This document shows positions 6,941-11,655 of a stretch of 11,655 nucleotides of DNA, one piece after another (the first letter of the stretch is position 1; each line of letters starts with the position of its first letter). Under the pieces are notes generated by a model that was given only the letters and a program-made list of their open reading frames with translations, was not told the origin of the DNA and ran no database searches. Source of the stretch: Comamonadaceae bacterium (GTDB lineage: Bacteria > Pseudomonadota > Gammaproteobacteria > Burkholderiales > Burkholderiaceae); assembly GCA_947374535.1 (NCBI GenBank), contig CANCCJ010000083.1, positions 1 through 11,655 of the forward strand, written 5' to 3'. The position numbers were made by a program, and so were the translations under genes.

Positions 6941-7384
6941 TCAGGAAAGTTTGGGGGGCGGCGTTGGCAAGGTATAGAGCAGCGGCATGGCAACGGCCAC
7001 CAATAAAAACACCATCACGACAAACACCAATAACAGCTTGAGAAATTCAGGTGTGTCTGTGAATGGTGGTTTGGCTGGCGGTGTTTGCGATGGCGAAAAT
7101 TTGATTGGGGGCAGTTGTACACCCAAGCCATCGGCCACCGCGTGTGAGCGAAACACATTCACCACAGGCATGCCATTGGCTTGCAAGCCGCTGAGCTTGA
7201 CCGCAATTTTCAAGGCCGCTTGGACCTTCATGTCGGGCGATGCAAACTGGCTGTAGCCGCCTTCTTCGAGTTCCCGCACCTGTGCCTCGGTCAAGTCACA
7301 AAAACGCGCCACACGGGCGCGGTCTAGCCTACAGACGGCTCTCAGTCGAAGCAAGGCTTGGGGGTCAATGAGGTCAGCGTTCAT
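6941..7384 (-). CDS. Unknown small protein: helix-turn-helix-like N-terminus plus C-terminal membrane helix, in the fliO position
   Basis: I do not recognise this 147-residue protein as a named family. Residues about 9-62 look like a compact helical Cro/RodZ-type helix-turn-helix: LRLRAVCRLDRARVARFCDL, then TEAQVRELEEGGY, then a third helix region. A Pro-rich linker (about 85-110) follows. A single strong membrane helix sits near the C-terminus (about 114-136, LLLVFVVMVFLLVAVAMPLL), with only about 12 residues beyond it. The predicted topology is cytoplasmic HTH, tail-anchored in the inner membrane. The ATG at 7384 is chosen for its GGGGGGA ribosome-binding site; a TTG at 7405 would abut the fliN stop. 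It lies 22 bases after fliN and is the last gene before the terminator. FliO usually has its membrane helix near the N-terminus and no HTH, so this is not an obvious FliO. DNA binding and any flagellar role are inference. Confidence 0.75.
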   Translation of the reverse strand: MNADLIDPQALLRLRAVCRLDRARVARFCDLTEAQVRELEEGGYSQFASPDMKVQAALKIAVKLSGLQANGMPVVNVFRSHAVADGLGVQLPPIKFSPSQTPPAKPPFTDTPEFLKLLLVFVVMVFLLVAVAMPLLYTLPTPPPKLS

Positions 7385-7406
7385 AGGTCCCCCCGAAGCA
7401 CTCAAG

Positions 7407-7814
7407 TTAAATGAGTTTGAGGCGCTCTGAAGTCGGCACCACGCGCGTCAGGCGTACGCCGTAGCGGTCGTTGACCAACACGATTTCACCTTGGGCCACG
7501 ACCGAGTTGTTCACTAATAAGTCGAGGGGTTCACCCGCAATGCGGTCGAGTTCCACCACGCTGCCTTGGGTGAGTCGCATCAAATCTTTGATTTTGATTT
7601 GTGCGCGGCCCACTTCGATGGACAGGTTCACGACGATGTTTTGCAACACCTCGGGGTTGATGTTGCCGGGCATGGTGGGTTTGAAATCTTCCAAGCTTGG
7701 CTCGTCTTCTTCTGCTTGCGCAGCCACCTCAACGTGGCTCGCGTGTTCGGCTTCAGCAGTGGCCGCTTCGGCTTCTTCTGTGTCTGGCGTTGGGTTTTCG
7801 GTCTTGTCAGTCAT
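7407..7814 (-). CDS. fliN: Flagellar motor switch protein FliN
   Basis: FliN is a C-ring component at the cytoplasmic base of the flagellar motor, working with FliM and FliG in torque and switching and docking the FliH export complex. The 135-residue protein has a disordered Glu/Ala-rich leader (about 1-50) and a C-terminal SpoA (surface presentation of antigens) domain (about 55-130). That domain contains the typical NIVVNLSIEVGRAQIKIKDL and LDLLVNNSVVAQGEIVLVND stretches. The start at 7814 follows a CAGGAAC ribosome-binding site, and the gene is 14 bases from fliM. No truncation is seen. Confidence 0.95.
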   Translation of the reverse strand: MTDKTENPTPDTEEAEAATAEAEHASHVEVAAQAEEDEPSLEDFKPTMPGNINPEVLQNIVVNLSIEVGRAQIKIKDLMRLTQGSVVELDRIAGEPLDLLVNNSVVAQGEIVLVNDRYGVRLTRVVPTSERLKLI

Positions 7815-7828
7815 GATGTGTTCCTGTC

Positions 7829-8821
7829 TCAGAGTTTGCCGTGGACGTATTCGTGGTCAATTTGCACAGCCACTTGTGAGCCGCGTGTGCCCACGTTGAC
7901 GTGGAAGGCAGGCACGCCATTGGTGCTCATCAGAGCGGTGTCGTCTTTCTTGAAGAACAACAAATCGCCTTCTTGCAAATGGTTCAAATGGTGCAGCGTG
8001 GTTTTGATTTCACCCATGGTGACTTGCAAATCCAGCTTGGCATCGCCCACCGCCGAGGCGAGTTCTTTGCGCCATTTTTTGTCTGATTCTTCGTTGCCTT
8101 CGCCGCTTTGCACGCGGCTGCTGAGCAGTTCACGCACAGGCTTCAAGGTGGCGTAAGGGTAGACCAAGTCAATGAAACCCTTGCCGCCGCTTGCAGTGGC
8201 ATCGGCTTCAAAGCGGCTCAGCACCACCAAGTCGTTTTCGTCAGCGATTTGTGCAAACTGAGGGTTGATTTCAGAGCTCACGTGTTCGCATTCGATCTGC
8301 ATCAACGGTCCCCACGCTTCGGTCAACGAGCGGAAGAACACTTCAAGAATGATCTTGATGATGCGGGTTTCCGTGGGCGTGAACAAGCGGCTTGGGGGCA
8401 GTTCCCCCACCCCTTTGCCAAATCCACCAAAAAAGCTGTCAAGCGAGCTGAACACCACGTTGGGGTCAATGATGATCACTGAGTTGCCGCGCAGCGGGTT
8501 CATGCGAATCATGTTCACCGACAACGGGGCACGCAGGCCTTTGAGGTAGTCGCCGAATTTCAAGATCTGCACACGCGTGGGGTTCACGCGTGGGCTGGTG
8601 CGTAGCACTTCGAGCAAGCCAAGACGGAACAAGCGGATGAAGCGTTCGTTGATCATGTCGATCGACGAGACGTTCACGCCGAGGCTGCTGTCTTCGCTGG
8701 CGAGGTCGTGCTTGCGCACCCTTACGCTGTCATTGAAGCCGGTGTCGGTCTCAATGGAACCGTCGCGCACGCCTTCCGACAGCGCGGCCAGTTCTTCGTC
8801 CGAGAGCAGGTTAGATTTCAT
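7829..8821 (-). CDS. fliM: Flagellar motor switch protein FliM
   Basis: FliM is the middle C-ring protein; it binds phospho-CheY at its N-terminus, FliG through its central domain and FliN through its C-terminal SpoA domain. The 330-residue protein contains the central-domain GGFG motif (132-135, in SFFGGFGKGVGE) followed by the RLFTPTETRIIKII helix, and a C-terminal SpoA domain (about 248-325). The N-terminal peptide LLSDEELAALSEG stands where the canonical LSQDEIDALL CheY-P site lies, but several of its hydrophobic positions differ. The start at 8821 has only a weak ribosome-binding site and is 13 bases after fliL, so translational coupling is plausible. Confidence 0.96.
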   Translation of the reverse strand: MKSNLLSDEELAALSEGVRDGSIETDTGFNDSVRVRKHDLASEDSSLGVNVSSIDMINERFIRLFRLGLLEVLRTSPRVNPTRVQILKFGDYLKGLRAPLSVNMIRMNPLRGNSVIIIDPNVVFSSLDSFFGGFGKGVGELPPSRLFTPTETRIIKIILEVFFRSLTEAWGPLMQIECEHVSSEINPQFAQIADENDLVVLSRFEADATASGGKGFIDLVYPYATLKPVRELLSSRVQSGEGNEESDKKWRKELASAVGDAKLDLQVTMGEIKTTLHHLNHLQEGDLLFFKKDDTALMSTNGVPAFHVNVGTRGSQVAVQIDHEYVHGKL

Positions 8822-8834
8822 GGGTGGTCACGTG

Positions 8835-9428
8835 TTACTGCATCACAAAAGAGGTGAAGAACACGTCTTCAATGCCGCCGAAGTCTTCGTACTTCATCAG
8901 CATTTCGTTCATCACCACTTTGATTTTCGCTGCCAAATCGGTGCGGAAGTCAGGTTTGGCAATATCAGCTTCTGTGCTTTGACGCATCACGTCAAGCACT
9001 GCAGAGCGAATGGCAAACTCATGCTTCTTCACGTTGTCAAACACGCGTGAGTCGTAGTGCGTCATCACAGCGATCTGAACCACCATCACCTTTTTAGAGC
9101 CCGTGATGTTGGTCATGAACTCTTTGTCGATTTGTAAATAGGTGTTCTCAAAGCGCGTGGCTTCGGCTTCCTTTTTCACTTTGGTGGGGCCTTCGGGGGT
9201 CGCGCTGTGTGCGTCCTCGGCTTCTTTTTCTAGTTCATCCACTTTTTCGTGAGCAGCGGCTTCACTCTTGTGCTCAAAAAAGCCAGAGAAATAAAGTGTG
9301 CCAAACACGACAGCGATCATCACGATGATCGTGGATAAAGCGATGACCAAAATCAAAAGAATAGGCTTCTTCTTTTTCGGTTCGCCTTCGACTACTTCTT
9401 CGACCGGTTCTTTTGCTGCTTCTGCCAT
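8835..9428 (-). CDS. fliL: Flagellar basal body-associated protein FliL
   Basis: FliL is an inner-membrane protein that surrounds or supports the stator units next to the flagellar motor. The 197-residue protein has a short acidic cytoplasmic leader ending in a Lys cluster (KKKK at 18-21) and a membrane helix at about 23-48. A charged Glu/Ala/Lys linker (about 52-90) follows. The periplasmic FliL domain (about 92-197) has a typical Y-D-x-R-V-F segment and ends in EDVFFTSFVMQ. A clear AGGAGA ribosome-binding site precedes ATG 9428. It is 35 bases downstream of fliK and 13 bases upstream of fliM, as expected for a fliKLMN operon. Confidence 0.95.
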   Translation of the reverse strand: MAEAAKEPVEEVVEGEPKKKKPILLILVIALSTIIVMIAVVFGTLYFSGFFEHKSEAAAHEKVDELEKEAEDAHSATPEGPTKVKKEAEATRFENTYLQIDKEFMTNITGSKKVMVVQIAVMTHYDSRVFDNVKKHEFAIRSAVLDVMRQSTEADIAKPDFRTDLAAKIKVVMNEMLMKYEDFGGIEDVFFTSFVMQ

Positions 9429-9463
9429 ATCGTTCTCCTAATGTTCAGATTGTCATGCGTAAT

Positions 9464-11230
9464 TTATGCATAGAGGTCAAGCAAGGACGCATTGGCCTTG
9501 ATGCGGGCCGAGGTCACGCTGGATGCGCTGTCTGAGCCCTTGACTTGCGAAGATGAATTGTCTCTAACTTGAGATTGCTTACCTGCATTTCCCGAGTTGT
9601 TTTGTTGGGCGTTGCCGCCACCTTGTCCGATGTTGACTTGTCCCGCGTTGATGCCAAGGTTACCCAGTGCGTCACGCAGGCGTTGGCTGCTGTTTTGAAG
9701 CAGGTCACGCGTGAGTGGATTGTCAGCGCGGAATACGGCATCGAGCTTGCCGTCTTTCATTTCAAGTTGAATTTCTACGCCGCCCAAGTTGGAGGGACGC
9801 AGCGCAAATTTCATCTTCCATTCGCCATCACTGAGCTGCTTGTGCATGCGCGCGGCGAGTTCGGTGGCCATCTTGTCGCTGAGCTGGTCATAGACTTCGC
9901 TCATGTTGGGGGCTGCTGCTTGCGCTGCATTCGCTGGCGTTGCACTGGCGGTATTGCTGTTGCGTGACAGCGCTTGCGCAAAGCTGCTGAAATTGTTGCC
10001 GTCACCTTGTGATGGCTGTTGGTCTGGGTTGCCTTCGTTGCCGGCATCTTCAGAGAAGCGGGACAAAAGGGCGCTCACATCTTTGTCATCCACGCCTGCG
10101 CCTAGCAGCGAGAGCATGTCGATCGTGCTGGGAGTTGGCGTGCTGGCGCTAGTCACGCCTGTGTTGACTGGCAGCACAGCGGCAGGCAAGACGGTGATTT
10201 GCAATTGTTGAATGGCTGCCATATCGGTGGGCGTGAGGCCAGGCACCACGCTCGGGACCATCACGGCGCTCGCACTGGCCACAGCGCCCACGCCGACTCC
10301 CGATGCGGTGACCGCTGTTGGCATGGCGGTGTCAGGACTGCTGGCACTCATGGCCGCAAGCTGGGTGGCGACCGCGCTGTCTGGGGTGGGCATCGTGGCA
10401 GATGGCATGCCGCTCAGCGCGGTGCCTATGGCCCCTGGCAAGCCAGTGGGCGCGGCAGACGTCAAGCCTGCCGTGGTCAATCCTGACGCGGTCGCGGTGC
10501 TGGTGAGGGTTGTTGCCGCTGTGGTGGGCGCTTGTCCCAGCAGATTTTGAATCGCTGATTCGTCTAAGCCCATTGATTTGGCAAAAGCCACCAAGCTCTC
10601 AGGGCTAGGTGCTTTTTTGGGGTCAGTGATGATGCGCACCTGTGGGCTCAACTCAATCGTCTGCAGCGGAGTAGGCGTGCTGACGCTAGCCGCTTGTGCA
10701 GCTTCTGGCGTTGCTGGGATGGTTGCAGTGGCTGTTGCGACAGCCACTGTTTGGACAGGCGTTGTGGGTGCTACTGGAGTTACTGGTGCGGCTTGGACCA
10801 AACCCTCTAATAGAGAAGCATCTGCGGTTGCTGATTTCGGCGTGGCGATCCGCGCACGAGGGTGTGCATGAGATGAAGATGAGTCATTCGCATCCTCATG
10901 GTTTGCATCGTCGCCTGTGCGCACATCACGTGCCTCTTGATTGGATGGCTCAGTGTTGCGCTGGTTATCAAATGGCTGTGAATTTTTTTGTTCGCGCACT
11001 TGCTGTTCTTGCTGCGGCTCTTGGTTTGGCTGCGTGTCAGCGGCAATAGTTTGCCGCTCTAGCGGTACCAAGCGCTGCATTTGGCGCGCCATGACTTCTG
11101 CAAAGTCAAACCCCAAATTAACACCCGAAGACGGGCCAGCCCCAGTGCGCGCGCCTAGAGGTGCGGCGGTGCTGGTGCTAGCTGGCACCAGCGGTGCTGG
11201 TGGCATTTGGAGATAACTGGACAGGTTCAT
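9464..11230 (-). CDS. fliK: Flagellar hook-length control protein FliK
   Basis: FliK is a secreted molecular ruler that stops hook growth and switches the export apparatus to filament substrates by acting on FlhB. The 588-residue protein begins MNLSSYLQMPPAP. It is mostly a long Ala/Thr/Pro/Ser-rich low-complexity region (about 120-440). It then has a C-terminal hook-length control domain (about 455-540) with WKMKFALRPSNLGGVEIQLE and the LRDALGNLGI helix. The tail after that is rich in Gln/Asn/Ser. ATG 11230 is chosen because it gives the usual FliK N-terminus. A GTG at 11335 would add 35 residues with no FliK character and would run through the divergent promoter region. No good Shine-Dalgarno is seen before 11230. 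It is the first gene of fliK-fliL-fliM-fliN. Confidence 0.93.
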   Translation of the reverse strand: MNLSSYLQMPPAPLVPASTSTAAPLGARTGAGPSSGVNLGFDFAEVMARQMQRLVPLERQTIAADTQPNQEPQQEQQVREQKNSQPFDNQRNTEPSNQEARDVRTGDDANHEDANDSSSSHAHPRARIATPKSATADASLLEGLVQAAPVTPVAPTTPVQTVAVATATATIPATPEAAQAASVSTPTPLQTIELSPQVRIITDPKKAPSPESLVAFAKSMGLDESAIQNLLGQAPTTAATTLTSTATASGLTTAGLTSAAPTGLPGAIGTALSGMPSATMPTPDSAVATQLAAMSASSPDTAMPTAVTASGVGVGAVASASAVMVPSVVPGLTPTDMAAIQQLQITVLPAAVLPVNTGVTSASTPTPSTIDMLSLLGAGVDDKDVSALLSRFSEDAGNEGNPDQQPSQGDGNNFSSFAQALSRNSNTASATPANAAQAAAPNMSEVYDQLSDKMATELAARMHKQLSDGEWKMKFALRPSNLGGVEIQLEMKDGKLDAVFRADNPLTRDLLQNSSQRLRDALGNLGINAGQVNIGQGGGNAQQNNSGNAGKQSQVRDNSSSQVKGSDSASSVTSARIKANASLLDLYA

Positions 11231-11263
11231 GGTGGTCTTAAAACGAGTTTGCCATCGAGTTAA

Positions 11264-11291
11264 GCAAGAACTGTGACAGGTCACTTCTTGC
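11264..11291. repeat. Long interrupted palindrome in the fliK/flhA divergent region
   Basis: GCAAGAA (11264-11270) pairs with TTCTTGC (11285-11291), and inside them GTGAC-AG-GTCAC (11273-11284) is a perfect inverted repeat. The arms together make 12 bp of pairing, broken only by an extra CT on the left. No T-run follows on either side, so a terminator is unlikely. Its centre is about 78 bp upstream of the flhA start site predicted from the sigma54 element, a usual place for an enhancer-binding protein site. It also overlaps a weak sigma54-like element pointing toward fliK. Confidence 0.6.
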
Positions 11292-11329
11292 CGCTGATCG
11301 CCGAAACGCCCATCAGTGTCAGTTTGACT

Positions 11330-11345
11330 TGGCACATCGATTGCT
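11330..11345 (+). promoter_or_regulatory. Sigma54 (RpoN) -24/-12 promoter of flhA
   Basis: TGGCAC (11330-11335), five bases, then TTGCT (11341-11345), preceded by T. This matches the sigma54 consensus YTGGCACGrNNNTTGCW with both invariant GG and GC dinucleotides in register. The predicted start of transcription is near 11356, leaving about 64 nt of leader before the flhA ATG. The element is in non-coding sequence and correctly oriented. Confidence 0.68.
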
Positions 11346-11419
11346 TAATGAACATGCCTCGATAGTTTTTTCAAGGCAAAAAGAAATCTAAACGTTCCAC
11401 TTCCAACTGGATTCCTCTG

Positions 11420-11655
11420 ATGAGCACACTCACTCTGTCAACGATTCGACACAACTTGTCGAAATTTGACCTTTCCGGACTAAGTATTCCGGTGGTGGTG
11501 CTCGTCATCATGGCGATGCTGGTGTTGCCTTTGCCACCCATCTTGTTGGACTTTTTGTTTACTTTCAACATTCTTTGCAGCTTGATCGTGATCATGATCG
11601 CCATCGGCACACGTAAGCCGCTTGAGTTTTCATCCTTCCCCACCGTCTTGTTGTT
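11420..11655 (+). CDS. flhA: Flagellar export gate protein FlhA, N-terminal part (runs off right edge)
   Basis: FlhA is the large inner-membrane export gate of the flagellar type III secretion system, coupling proton flow to export of rod, hook and filament proteins. Only 78 residues are visible. They show a short polar start, a first membrane helix (about 24-43, IPVVVLVIMAMLVLPLPP), then the family-typical LLDFLFTFNI, a second helix, and the KPLEFSSFPTVLL segment. This pattern is characteristic of FlhA/SctV proteins. The flagellar assignment comes from the fliKLMN neighbours. ATG 11420 (MSTLTLSTIRHN) has no strong ribosome-binding site, only a GGA about 8 bases upstream. No in-frame stop is seen to the window edge. 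Confidence 0.93.
   Translation, partial: MSTLTLSTIRHNLSKFDLSGLSIPVVVLVIMAMLVLPLPPILLDFLFTFNILCSLIVIMIAIGTRKPLEFSSFPTVLL

Noticed and set aside
6941..7384. Annotation of the gene after fliN as FliO
   Set aside because: Position alone suggests it, but the membrane helix is at the C-terminus and the N-terminus looks like a helix-turn-helix, the opposite of FliO layout.
9569..10871. Several plus-strand open frames antisense to fliK, some Ala/Val-rich and membrane-like
   Set aside because: They arise from the repetitive Ala/Thr/Pro codons of fliK read backwards; no ribosome-binding sites or conserved features.
11183..11198. TGGCAC-N5-GTGCT, resembling a sigma54 promoter
   Set aside because: It is within fliK coding sequence, points the wrong way for fliK, and lacks the TTGC block.

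Overview
The window looks like a chromosomal segment of a betaproteobacterium, most probably a flagellated member of the Comamonadaceae (Limnohabitans/Rhodoferax/Acidovorax type). This rests on protein character, gene order and a moderately GC-rich, codon-biased sequence. No species-level call is possible. There are no mobile elements, CRISPR arrays, tRNAs or rRNAs, and nothing suggests recent horizontal transfer.

Region 1 (1-913). The 5' part of a minus-strand nrdA-type class I ribonucleotide reductase large subunit runs off the left edge. Behind it is a 350-base leader with a good sigma70 promoter. That promoter overlaps two NrdR-box-like 16-mers spaced 32 bp start to start, the classic arrangement for NrdR repression of RNR genes.

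Region 2 (914-4033). A tightly packed minus-strand trio (ypjD-like cytochrome c assembly membrane protein, a 72-residue Cys-rich membrane protein of PP0621 type, and ampD) is transcribed divergently from ffh, the SRP GTPase. The ypjD-ffh pairing is conserved widely in proteobacteria. ffh and the converging miaB share a bidirectional hairpin terminator.

Region 3 (4034-6900). miaB (tRNA ms2i6A methylthiotransferase, minus strand) is divergent from an unusual membrane-anchored alpha-carbonic anhydrase. That enzyme has an N-terminal membrane helix, a charged coiled coil and a C-terminal catalytic domain. A sigma28-like sequence lies upstream of it, and a strong bidirectional terminator follows it.

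Region 4 (6941-11655). This is a flagellar locus: minus-strand fliK-fliL-fliM-fliN followed by a small HTH-plus-membrane-helix protein where fliO would normally be, and divergently the 5' end of flhA on the plus strand. FliL, FliM and FliN serve the motor and C-ring, FliK sets hook length, and FlhA is the export gate. The 189-base fliK/flhA intergenic region holds an excellent sigma54 (-24/-12) promoter match facing flhA. It also holds a weaker sigma54-like match facing fliK and a long inverted repeat positioned like an enhancer-binding site.

Most of the window is ordinary housekeeping sequence. The items most worth follow-up are the sigma54 promoter/palindrome arrangement, the HTH-membrane protein in the fliO slot, and the coiled-coil carbonic anhydrase with a changed second-shell zinc residue and a possible flagellar-type promoter.
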